Below, piece by piece: positions 42,399-51,096 of a stretch of 64,000 nt of DNA. A program made the position numbers and the translations under genes. Under the pieces are notes generated by a model. The model saw only the letters and a list, made by a program, of their open reading frames with translations, was not told the origin of the DNA and ran no database searches. Origin of the DNA: Bacteroidota bacterium (GTDB lineage: Bacteria > Bacteroidota > Bacteroidia > Bacteroidales > FEN-979); contig JAPLDL010000001.1 in assembly GCA_026391735.1 (NCBI GenBank), positions 1 through 64,000 of the forward strand, written 5' to 3'. The stretch's first letter is position 1; each line of letters starts with the position of its first letter.

Positions 42399-44378
42399 TT
42401 ATAAATAGAATATCAGCCTGATAAACGCTCCAGGGCTATCCGGGTTATTACCCGTGACAATACTGCCTTCATGAGCATCAATGATCAGTTTGACCAGAGC
42501 GAGGTCAAACCCGACAGTACCGGAGTACTGTTTATCCATATAAGTGAGGTACAGGTTGATTTTCTCGGGGATTCCTTCGGGGAATCCAGCGCCCTGATCC
42601 TGCACTGTGCATAACAGAGATTCCTTTTGCAAATTGACCGATATAGCAATAATTCCCTCATAAGGAGAATACCGGATGGCATTCCCGATCAGGCATTTCA
42701 ATGCAATCTTCAAGAGTGCGCAGTCTCCTTGTATCTCGGTTTCAAGTGCATTTCCTTCCTGATGAATAACTAATTTCTTAGGCTGCAATGCATCCTGCAT
42801 TTCGCTGATCGTTTCGCCGACGAGCTGCTTTATCCAAACAGGTTCCTTAACAAAGCCCGACTGTGCCTGCATCTCGGTAAGCAGCAAAGCAGCTTTTGAG
42901 AATGTTTCAAGCCTTGTGGCGGACGTATTCATTTCATCAATTACGTGTGAGAATTCCGATGACTGCAATTCCTCTTTCAGCAGCTGGGTAAATCCCAGGA
43001 TACCGTTAAGAGGGGTCCTTACTTCATGGCTTATAAGATGAAGGAATTCGGTTTTGGACTCGTCGAGGGAGACCAGCGATTTGTTGATCCGTTCGAGATG
43101 GTCATGAGTGGTTTTAAGTTCTGACGACATCTCTTCGATCTGGTTGAACTCTCTGGAGAATTTGCGGGAAAACAATGCAGCCTGGGAGAAAAACAATAAC
43201 AAGAACCCATAAGGAAGGGAATTAAAGGTATTGACGATGTAGTTATCAAAAAGCACCTCATTAATGGCAGCAAGGAACATCAGCGTATATCCGGTGAGAA
43301 TAATTGCAGCACTGTCCTGTCGCTGCACAGTTGCCCTAAGGACTACAACAAAGGTGTATACCAGGAGCCCCAGTGAATACAATTCCATATAAATCACCAG
43401 GGAGGAGGAAAAAGAGACAGGTGTTACACAAGTAAGTAAAGACATTGCAGCGGCGACAAGAGTCGTCAGGAGCAATACCGGTTTTGGAAAAGCCTTCCTG
43501 AAATGGGAGTTTATATAATAGACTGCAAAGGGTAATAGCAGGTAGAAACTTAAGAAGTCAAGCCTTACTATCAGTTCCCAGGGTATCCCAGGAAACAATG
43601 AGACCAGGAACTGTTCGCCAGTCACCAGGCTTCTGATGACCGAAAGCAAAAGGAAGATGCTGAAAAATAAGGCTGGTTTTTCCTGCCTTCTGAAGAGGAA
43701 TAGGGTAAAGAGGTATATCATCATAAAGATAAAAGCGCCGCAAAGAAAGAATTCCAGAACCATAGCCCTTTCTCTTGAGCGCTTTATATCCTTGGCTAAT
43801 CCCAGTCCGATCGAATACCACAATCCTCCTTTCCAGAAATTAAAATTTGATACCCTGACCACGATACTGATCGTGTCGGAGCCGGGGGGCAGCAAGGTGA
43901 CAAGAGGAGCAAATTCAGGCCGCGTTTCGGCTTTTGTTCTGCCCGGGATTCCATTTCGGGCTATCAGGGAGTCGTTCACAAACAAAGTATATGCACAACC
44001 CGCTCCCGGTATTTTCAGAGCCAGTTGTTGTGGGCCCCTGTTCAGCAGGACTTTGAGCCGGTAGCTTGAATACCCTGTTCCAGGTAGTTTTTCCGATCTC
44101 AGGTGATACCCTTTCCATGCCCGGGGAACTTTTATAAAATACCGGTCCCGAACAGAATCAAATCCATGTGAACTAAGAAATTCACCATAGCGGAAGTCCC
44201 AGAGTCCGTCAAGACGGATAATCCCGTTATCCTGAAAGTCCCATTTCCGCAAATCAATCACACCGTTAACGGCTTTCGGTACACGGTTTTGTTGTTCAGC
44301 TGAGCAGGATCCCAAAATGCAAGACAAAGCAAGCAGTAAAATTACGAACGGGGCAAATCCTTGAATTTTGCATATCAT
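42399..44378 (-). CDS. 7TM (7TMR-DISM) sensor histidine kinase, lipoprotein N-terminus
   Basis: 659 residues from ATG 44378, which yields a lipobox (LSCILGSCSAEQ); the track start at 44468 overlaps the upstream gene by 55 bp and is unlikely. An extracellular 7TMR-DISMED2-like domain (LDGLWDFRYGEF, GTGYSSYRLKVLL, LFVNDSLIARNG) precedes seven membrane helices, a coiled coil and HisKA with the phosphoacceptor His451 (LISHEVRTPLNGI). HATPase has GNAIRYS, DQGAGF and a weak G2 box (VGFDLALVK). Paralog of the gene just upstream. No response regulator adjoins it. Confidence 0.88.
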   Translation of the reverse strand: MICKIQGFAPFVILLLALSCILGSCSAEQQNRVPKAVNGVIDLRKWDFQDNGIIRLDGLWDFRYGEFLSSHGFDSVRDRYFIKVPRAWKGYHLRSEKLPGTGYSSYRLKVLLNRGPQQLALKIPGAGCAYTLFVNDSLIARNGIPGRTKAETRPEFAPLVTLLPPGSDTISIVVRVSNFNFWKGGLWYSIGLGLAKDIKRSRERAMVLEFFLCGAFIFMMIYLFTLFLFRRQEKPALFFSIFLLLSVIRSLVTGEQFLVSLFPGIPWELIVRLDFLSFYLLLPFAVYYINSHFRKAFPKPVLLLTTLVAAAMSLLTCVTPVSFSSSLVIYMELYSLGLLVYTFVVVLRATVQRQDSAAIILTGYTLMFLAAINEVLFDNYIVNTFNSLPYGFLLLFFSQAALFSRKFSREFNQIEEMSSELKTTHDHLERINKSLVSLDESKTEFLHLISHEVRTPLNGILGFTQLLKEELQSSEFSHVIDEMNTSATRLETFSKAALLLTEMQAQSGFVKEPVWIKQLVGETISEMQDALQPKKLVIHQEGNALETEIQGDCALLKIALKCLIGNAIRYSPYEGIIAISVNLQKESLLCTVQDQGAGFPEGIPEKINLYLTYMDKQYSGTVGFDLALVKLIIDAHEGSIVTGNNPDSPGAFIRLIFYL

Positions 44379-44413
44379 TATGGACCAATGCCTTATATTT
44401 TCTCTTTTGCTCT

Positions 44414-46411
44414 TCACTCGTTCAACTGATTTGGGCCGGCCGGCACTGAAAAAATAAGTTTTATGCAAGCCCCGGGTTCGTTCCTGTTATTGCCTGCGTC
44501 TATCGCAGCTCCATGTGCATCAATGATCAGCTTCACCAAAGCCAGGTCGAGCCCGACATGACGGTCAATATGTTCTTCACCCAGGCTGAAAAGCTTAAAC
44601 ATGTTTTGCAGTGCTTTATCCGAGAAACCTGATCCTGAGTCAGTAAATAAGAGAGTGACTTTGCCATTGCCAGCCTCGGTGCTCACTGTTACTTCTCCTT
44701 CCGGCTGCGAATACTTTATTGCGTTATCAAGGATACTTTCACAACAGATCAACAGAAGAACAGGATCGCCTGTTACACCAGCCTCTGCCTGATCTATGGA
44801 GAGTCTGACCCTGATATTCTTTTCTTCAATTTTCGGTTTAAGTTTCAACAATGCACTCTCAACCAATTCAGTCAGGATTACCGGATTTTTCTCAAGGGCT
44901 ACCTGCCGGTCCTGAAGCTCAGTGATCATCAACGCAACCTTGGAGAATTTTTCAAGTCGTTTCGCTGAAATATCCAGGTATTCAATGATCCCTGAAAGAT
45001 TAGCCGATTGAAGGCGGGATTTAAGAATACCGGTGTATCCCAGGATACGGTTCAGCGGCTTTCTGATATCGTTGCTGATCATATGCAGGAACTCTCCTTT
45101 AGCCTTATCCAGCTGGCTCAAAGCGCGGTTTGCTTTTTCAATATTGGAGTTAGCCCATTTCAGTTCCCCCGAAAGGGTTTCGATCTGGTGAAATTCCCTG
45201 GAGAATTTGCGTGAAAAGAGGATGGTCTGGGAAACGAACATGCCAAGCACCCCCACCGGCAATGTAAACCAGGCCTGGGTTATATCATTATAAAACAGGA
45301 TCTCATTTACAGTAGCAAGGAGGAGGAATATATAACCACAAAGGAAAACCCATGCATTATCACGTTTGCGGATAATCGAGAGGATAATGATATAGAAAAA
45401 GTAAAAAGCGATCACCAGGCAGTAAAGTTCGGCATAGGGGACAAATAGGGAGTAGAATATTCCGCGTGTGAATAACGTAATAAAACTCAAAAGGCTGATT
45501 ACCGTGAGATTTAAACGGAGCAGTAAACGGGAAACTTCAGCAGGGAATAATGACCGGAAATACATGATAAAGACCGGGATAAGCCAGTAAAAGCTCAGCA
45601 GGTCGATTTTGTTTATCAATTCCCATCCTGAACCAGGAAAGAGGTTGAGCAGCGTGATTTCTCCCGTGACCGTTGTCCGTATGCCGCAGATCAGCAGGAA
45701 AAGGCTGAAATACAAGGCGGCTTTTTCTTTTGGCCGGGAGATAAAAAATGTGACCAGGTAAAGGAAAAGAAAAAGGCATGCACCGGCCAGGATGTATTCT
45801 CCGATCATTTGCTTTTCAAGTTGGCGGATGACCATTTCCCGTGGCCCCATCGTAATAGGGTACCATAGACCGGCTTTTGAGTAATGAAAATTTGAAACAT
45901 GAAAAACCAGGGAGACTGTATCTTGTTGGGGAGTAAATTCAACCAAAGCCACTTTTATTCCCGGGATGGTCGCTTTTTTTGTTGTACCTGCCACACCGCA
46001 TCGGGCAATGACCGTGTCATTAAGCAGCAGGGTGTATGCAGTACCAATAACAGGTATATGTAAAGCCAGGTGATTCAAATGCCGAGGTAACAGGATCTTA
46101 AGCCTGTAGCTCGCATATCCGGTATCGGGCAGGTGCTTGTTTTTTCTCAGATATTTATTCCATTCCCCAGGCACGGTTGCATAAACCGGATGGGCCAATG
46201 AATCGAAATCCCTTGATCCCAGGAATCTGTTAAAACAGAAAGCCCATTGGCCATTTAGCTGCAAAATAGAACCGGCTGATAGGGTATCCCCGCGCAGATC
46301 GAGAAGGCCTGCCGAAACCTGTTTTTCTGACGGATTGTCTTTGCCCCGGGAACAGGAAACCAGGAGCAGGAAACAGCAAAAGATTACTATGTAATGGACA
46401 CGAAGTTTCAT
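44414..46411 (-). CDS. 7TM (7TMR-DISM) sensor kinase paralog lacking the phosphoacceptor histidine
   Basis: 665 residues from ATG 46411, with lipobox LLLVSCSRG. Same layout as its neighbour: 7TMR-DISMED2-like domain (LNGQWAFCFNRF, GYASYRLKILL, LLNDTVIARCG), seven helices, HisKA-like and HATPase domains. The H box reads MISNDIRKPLNRI, with Asn447 where the His should be, so it cannot autophosphorylate in the normal way. The ATP-binding side retains DNAIKYS and DSGSGFS. It may act as a pseudokinase or in a heterodimer with the downstream paralog. A -7 box TATCTTTG (46464-46471, minus strand) precedes it. Confidence 0.88.
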   Translation of the reverse strand: MKLRVHYIVIFCCFLLLVSCSRGKDNPSEKQVSAGLLDLRGDTLSAGSILQLNGQWAFCFNRFLGSRDFDSLAHPVYATVPGEWNKYLRKNKHLPDTGYASYRLKILLPRHLNHLALHIPVIGTAYTLLLNDTVIARCGVAGTTKKATIPGIKVALVEFTPQQDTVSLVFHVSNFHYSKAGLWYPITMGPREMVIRQLEKQMIGEYILAGACLFLFLYLVTFFISRPKEKAALYFSLFLLICGIRTTVTGEITLLNLFPGSGWELINKIDLLSFYWLIPVFIMYFRSLFPAEVSRLLLRLNLTVISLLSFITLFTRGIFYSLFVPYAELYCLVIAFYFFYIIILSIIRKRDNAWVFLCGYIFLLLATVNEILFYNDITQAWFTLPVGVLGMFVSQTILFSRKFSREFHQIETLSGELKWANSNIEKANRALSQLDKAKGEFLHMISNDIRKPLNRILGYTGILKSRLQSANLSGIIEYLDISAKRLEKFSKVALMITELQDRQVALEKNPVILTELVESALLKLKPKIEEKNIRVRLSIDQAEAGVTGDPVLLLICCESILDNAIKYSQPEGEVTVSTEAGNGKVTLLFTDSGSGFSDKALQNMFKLFSLGEEHIDRHVGLDLALVKLIIDAHGAAIDAGNNRNEPGACIKLIFSVPAGPNQLNE

Positions 46412-46476
46412 TACCATGCAACCTCAGGTATTCATCATCAGGAAAGCAATACTACCTTCTTGTCAAAGATAATACA

Positions 46477-49400
46477 TTATTTCAATAATTCCTTCACAGC
46501 TGCTTCTATTTGCTGGTCGTGTCCCGAAGAAAGAACGCCGGGGTCATTAGCCACTTTAATATCCGGTTCCAGCTGGTTATTTTCACAGAAGCGTCCGTCA
46601 GGCATCCGCCATCCGCCCATAGGGATACCAAAAACAAGGGTCGGATCGATCTGGCTCTCCCACCACACAAAGGTCCCCGTGCCGGGAACAGGCATGCCGA
46701 CGGTCTTCCCAATATTCTTGAGTTTATAGGCAACCGGGAACAAATGAGCATCGGAATAATTACTTTCGCCTATCAGCACAATGGACGGCTTAACCCATTT
46801 GTCGGTGGGTTCGGAACCTACATACTGTCCGTGTGGAATAATGTCGATATACTTTTTCCCGCTCAGGAAATCGGATAGCTGTTCATGAATGTTCCCTCCA
46901 CCGTTAAAACGGGTATCCACAATAAGGGCTTTCTTTTCAAAATTACGCCCCAGTGCTTCCTCGAACACTACCCTCATGCTGGCGTCATCCATTGAGCGTA
47001 CATGCACGTAGCCAATTTTCCCGCCCGAAAGTTGTTCCACTTCGAGGCGGCGGTTCTTCACCCAGCGTTTGTACAGCAATTCGTTGGCTTCGCCAATGCT
47101 GACAGGCTTTACGCTTTCTTCCCAGCGTTCGCCTGTTGCAGGGTCGAAAACCGAGAGAAGGGTAAGTTTTCCGGTTTTCCGGTTCAGGACAGAGTAAAAA
47201 TCCATGGTATCCTTAATCTCAAGGCCGTCGATCTTTTCAATGATGCATCCCGCCTTCACTTTTGAAACTGCTTTATCCACAGGTCCGCCTTCAATGACCT
47301 CTGATATCTTTAATCCCTGGCCCTTAAATGCGTAGTCAAAGAAAAGTCCGAGGTCGGCAGTCTGGTCTGTATTCGGCTTGCCTGAACGGTAACCGCAACC
47401 GGTATGGGAAGCATTCATCTCGCCCAGCATTTCGCTAAGCATCTCAGCGAAATCATAATTGTTGGCTATATACGGAAGGAACTTCGTATAGACTTTATAG
47501 TAATAATCCCAATCGACACCCTGCATATCCACCACGTAGAACTTTTCCTTGAACTGTCTCCAGGCATGGTTAAAAATATATAAACGCTCATCGGCTGGCT
47601 TGATCAGCATTTCTCCCGAGGTTTTCAGAGGTTCCGCCTTGCCGCTTTCGGCGTCGATCTTCATAGGTTTGCCATCAGCAAGCGTTAAAATAAATTTGCC
47701 GTCCGACGAAAGCTGGATGCTTGCGCTTTTAGCCCCGATCTTGGCAAACAGCTTGGTTTCCTTTGCCCTGAGATCAGTCATCCAGAGGTCGTTGTCCTTT
47801 TCAAAACTAGTCAGGTAATACAGCTTTTCACAGTCTTTTGACAGCAGCCAATCGCTGGCCGGGGAAGTGTGAAGAGTAAGTTTTGCTTTGCGCTCGGTAA
47901 GGTTTTCCCAGTCGATCATCACCTTTACTTTCGAGGAATCCTTTGCAGCAGAATCCGGTTTGGCTTTTTTATCTGTCCCGGCTTTTGACTTTGCATCAGC
48001 TTTGGCTTTGTCTTCGGATTTCTTTTTCTCCTTTTCTGCCTTTTCTTCCTGCTCTTTTACAAGAGCCAGCTCTTCCTTAGAGAGTTTGAATCTGTCGAAG
48101 GCAGCCCTGGTAAGGAACATGGCATAAACATCGTCGCTCGAAAGGTTGCCGCCCTGGTCGCGGGTGCCGTCGCGGTCGCTTCCCCAGATGAACATTTTGC
48201 CGTCGACCGACCATTTTGGAACATAATCATTATAGCCGCTGAGGGTCAGGTTATGGATTTCACCCTTGCCGTCGGCCGAGACAAGTCCGACTTCAGGCGT
48301 GAAGACCCTGTCGGGATATGAAAACTGGACCAGGAACCATTTGCTGTCGGGCGACCATTGATAATACTGGTCCCCGTCGGCATAGGAATAATTCACGTTT
48401 GATGGCATTATCGTCCTCGTCGTTTTACTGGCCAGGTTAATGACTTTGAGCACTACCCTGTTTTCAAGATAAGCTACTTCCTTGCCATCAGGAGAATATT
48501 CGGGCTGAAATTCTTCAGCTTCGGTTGCAATAAGCGGTTCTGCTTTCAAAACAGTTGAAGCATAGAAATACGGTTCCTCTTTTCTGACAATGGAAGTTGT
48601 ATATACATCCCAACTGCCATTAACCTCTGCTGCATAAACCAGTGAACGCCCGTTGGGACTGAAGCTCACGCTGCGTTCCTGGTAAGCCGTATTTGTTATT
48701 CGCTTGGTAATTCCCCCGTCCACACTGGTAACGAAGATCTCGCCCCGGAAAACATAAGCATATTCTTTCCCGTTGGGAGACAGCCTCATTTCGGTGAACC
48801 CGTCATTGACCGGGGTGATGCGTTCCTGAGGAGAGCGGCCGTCGGCACTGATCTTTATAACGACTTTCTTAGGTTCGTTTCCGGCCTGGAGGGTATAAAT
48901 CTCGCCATCATATGTAAAACAAAGGATATTGTTTTTTGACCTTGTAAGAAAACGAACCGGGTTTTTCGAAAAATGGGTGATGGCGCTGGTTTTGGAAGGA
49001 TCCGAAAGCGAGCTTTTGTAAATGTTAAAGGAGCCGCTTTGTTCGCTCAGGTAATAGAAATCATTATCGTTGGAGTCGAACACCGGATTACGGTCCTCCC
49101 CGGCGAAACTTGTAAGTTTTGTATATTTTGCAGTATTGAAATCGTAAACCCAGATGTCACGCGCGATAGCAGAAGTGTGATGCTTACGCCACTCGTTTTC
49201 ATATCCTTTGATGTCTTCAAAAATAATTTTATCGCCTGTGGATGTTGGGGTGGCTTCCAGCGCTGGTGTTGGGAGTAATTGCGAAACCTTCCCCCCGGCA
49301 ACAGGCACAGTGTAAAGCTCACTCATCAGTGAAATGGGGAATTGTGCATTGGTCGCCAGATCCTGACGGTATGCCGAAAAAATGACGTCTTTGTCATTCG

Positions 49401-49749
49401 CGGTAAAGCTGCTGGGAACTTCTTTGTTTGAGATGAAAGTCAACCGCCTGGCTTCGCCCCCCGAAGCGGGCATCACGAAAATATCGAAGTTGCCGTTGCG
49501 GTCTGAGGCAAATGCAATGGTTTTACCGTCATGGCTCCAAACCGGTGAATATTCATATGAATCGGTAAGAGTAAGAGGAGTAGCGTTCCCACCGGAGGAA
49601 GACACCGACCAGATGTCGCCCTTATAACAGAAAAGGATGGTCTGGCCATCAGGAGAAATGGCTGTATACCTCATCCAGAGAGGATTTTCCTGGCCCACAG
49701 CCATTGAGGCAAAGCCGAAAAACATGATAAAACCGAGTAATTTTTTCAT
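46477..49749 (-). CDS. Tricorn-like S41 serine protease with WD40/PD40 propeller
   Basis: 1090 residues with a signal peptide (FIMFFGFASMAVGQ). The N-terminal half is a series of PD40 propeller motifs (SPDGQTILFCYKGDIWSVS, WSHDGKTIAFASDRNGNFDIFVM, SPDGKEVAYLENR). A Lys/Ala-rich low-complexity insert lies near residues 570-620. A PDZ-like segment (GGPVDKAVSKVKAGCIIEKIDG) and an S41 protease core follow (DTRFNGGGNIHEQLSDFL; nucleophile region IGESNYSDAHLFP). The architecture is that of tricorn peptidase homologs in Bacteroidota, here exported to the periplasm for peptide degradation. It stands alone. Confidence 0.92.
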   Translation of the reverse strand: MKKLLGFIMFFGFASMAVGQENPLWMRYTAISPDGQTILFCYKGDIWSVSSSGGNATPLTLTDSYEYSPVWSHDGKTIAFASDRNGNFDIFVMPASGGEARRLTFISNKEVPSSFTANDKDVIFSAYRQDLATNAQFPISLMSELYTVPVAGGKVSQLLPTPALEATPTSTGDKIIFEDIKGYENEWRKHHTSAIARDIWVYDFNTAKYTKLTSFAGEDRNPVFDSNDNDFYYLSEQSGSFNIYKSSLSDPSKTSAITHFSKNPVRFLTRSKNNILCFTYDGEIYTLQAGNEPKKVVIKISADGRSPQERITPVNDGFTEMRLSPNGKEYAYVFRGEIFVTSVDGGITKRITNTAYQERSVSFSPNGRSLVYAAEVNGSWDVYTTSIVRKEEPYFYASTVLKAEPLIATEAEEFQPEYSPDGKEVAYLENRVVLKVINLASKTTRTIMPSNVNYSYADGDQYYQWSPDSKWFLVQFSYPDRVFTPEVGLVSADGKGEIHNLTLSGYNDYVPKWSVDGKMFIWGSDRDGTRDQGGNLSSDDVYAMFLTRAAFDRFKLSKEELALVKEQEEKAEKEKKKSEDKAKADAKSKAGTDKKAKPDSAAKDSSKVKVMIDWENLTERKAKLTLHTSPASDWLLSKDCEKLYYLTSFEKDNDLWMTDLRAKETKLFAKIGAKSASIQLSSDGKFILTLADGKPMKIDAESGKAEPLKTSGEMLIKPADERLYIFNHAWRQFKEKFYVVDMQGVDWDYYYKVYTKFLPYIANNYDFAEMLSEMLGEMNASHTGCGYRSGKPNTDQTADLGLFFDYAFKGQGLKISEVIEGGPVDKAVSKVKAGCIIEKIDGLEIKDTMDFYSVLNRKTGKLTLLSVFDPATGERWEESVKPVSIGEANELLYKRWVKNRRLEVEQLSGGKIGYVHVRSMDDASMRVVFEEALGRNFEKKALIVDTRFNGGGNIHEQLSDFLSGKKYIDIIPHGQYVGSEPTDKWVKPSIVLIGESNYSDAHLFPVAYKLKNIGKTVGMPVPGTGTFVWWESQIDPTLVFGIPMGGWRMPDGRFCENNQLEPDIKVANDPGVLSSGHDQQIEAAVKELLK

Positions 49750-49962
49750 ATCAACAAATTATTATTCAACAATAGACCGGAATTCAACTTGGAAGTTACA
49801 AAGAAATAAATTATTCGGGCAACCTTTTTAATTTTTAGGGTTATTAAAGAGGTTAAACAAAGTTCATGAAGCATCAATACCTCCTGTTATGAATTCAATT
49901 TGAAGAATCGGACGCCATGCCTTGATGCGATAAACGAAGGCCTCATAAAAACTTATATAAAG

Positions 49963-50757
49963 ATGAAAAGAGCAATGTTTCTTATGCTTATCATTGCAGT
50001 GATCGTGATAGGCGCATGCAGCAAGAAAGACCAGACCAGCACAACATCACAAACAACCCAGACGACTTCCCTGCCAACAAAGGCAACTACTTATGTGGAG
50101 ATCAATTATCCTGATGCAACCATCGATTATATTTTAGTTCTTGGGAATTCAAGCGCCAAATATATTGTGGCTTTAAATACCACCGAGGAACTGGCTTTCA
50201 CCGGTAACGGGGATTATCTTGGCGACGGCAGGAATTATCATCAAGGCGATCATCCCGGTGATACAATACACAACGATTCAATCCCAGGCGATACAACAGG
50301 TTGCTGGCATCATCATGGCCATCATGGTCATCATGGTGGACCTCACAGAGGACACGGTATCCCGCTGGATTCATTATCTTCGGTGATCAAAGCGTATATC
50401 ACCACCAATTTTGCCGGGTATATCATTCTGAATGCCGATTACGATTCGATATGCCTTAATGGCCTGGTGAAAGAAGTCATGATCGGTAAGCAAAATGATA
50501 CAGCACCCCCTGTCAAACTTATCTTCAGCGCAACAGATTCCTATCTGTTACAGGCATCCAGGCTCCGGTATTCAGATGTACCGCAGCCTGTGAAGGATTA
50601 TATAACAGCGAATTATTCAACCTATGAGATTTGCAATACGGCAGAGAAGTATATCCTGGCCGACAACAGCCTGCAGTATATGGTGTATATGCGGCTCGAC
50701 AGAAGCCACCTGAGAGTGCGCCTGATGGCCGACGGTACCCTGGTCTGCTACCAGTAA
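49963..50757 (+). CDS. PepSY-like lipoprotein with a histidine-rich insert
   Basis: 264 residues from ATG 49963, giving a lipobox (VIVIGACSKKD). Three PepSY-like (BT_0923 type) units are suggested by repeated patterns: YVEINYPDATIDYILVLGNSSAKYIV, VIKAYITTNFAGYIILNADYDS and VKDYITANYSTYEICNTAEKYIL. Between the first and second lies a linker with about nine His residues in a short span (WHHHGHHGHHGG), preceded by Asp/Gly-rich sequence, a probable metal-binding stretch. Envelope-located; function unknown. Followed by a strong terminator. Confidence 0.75.
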   Translation: MKRAMFLMLIIAVIVIGACSKKDQTSTTSQTTQTTSLPTKATTYVEINYPDATIDYILVLGNSSAKYIVALNTTEELAFTGNGDYLGDGRNYHQGDHPGDTIHNDSIPGDTTGCWHHHGHHGHHGGPHRGHGIPLDSLSSVIKAYITTNFAGYIILNADYDSICLNGLVKEVMIGKQNDTAPPVKLIFSATDSYLLQASRLRYSDVPQPVKDYITANYSTYEICNTAEKYILADNSLQYMVYMRLDRSHLRVRLMADGTLVCYQ

Positions 50758-50780
50758 TCCTCAATTTTGATAATCAGATA

Positions 50781-50815
50781 AACCCTCCGGCAGGTTAAGG
50801 CCGGAGGGTTTTTTT
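50781..50815 (+). terminator. Rho-independent terminator after the PepSY-like gene
   Basis: An 11-bp perfect stem (AACCCTCCGGC with GCCGGAGGGTT), an 8-base loop and a T run. Confidence 0.92.
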
Positions 50816-50880
50816 ATCCTTTTCTGCATGCATATGGCTCCATTGTTAAACATATAACAATCAAAAAAACAGAACGTTAG

Positions 50881-50957
50881 TTGATAATTATCAATGTTAT
50901 CCTTTGAAAATGTCAATACATGGATCGGGTTGTACTTTAAATTCCTTGTTAATTTTG
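50881..50957 (+). promoter_or_regulatory. Palindrome and possible promoter before the CXXCH T9SS protein
   Basis: A perfect 14-bp palindrome TTGATAATTATCAA (50881-50894) is followed by TTG (50930-50932) and TAATTTTG (50950-50957), 17 bases apart. The palindrome could be an operator. The rest of the 50816-51096 gap holds nothing else I can support. Confidence 0.4.
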
Positions 50958-51096
50958 ACGCTGGAAATTCCGGGCCGAATTTAATCTCTCCCGGTAAATT
51001 CCATGCTCCTGCGCGGCGGAAGCCGCTTTCAGGGCCCTGCACCGGGTTTAATGCCGGCTTATTTAACAAAATATTTAACTAAACATCAAGAAAATT

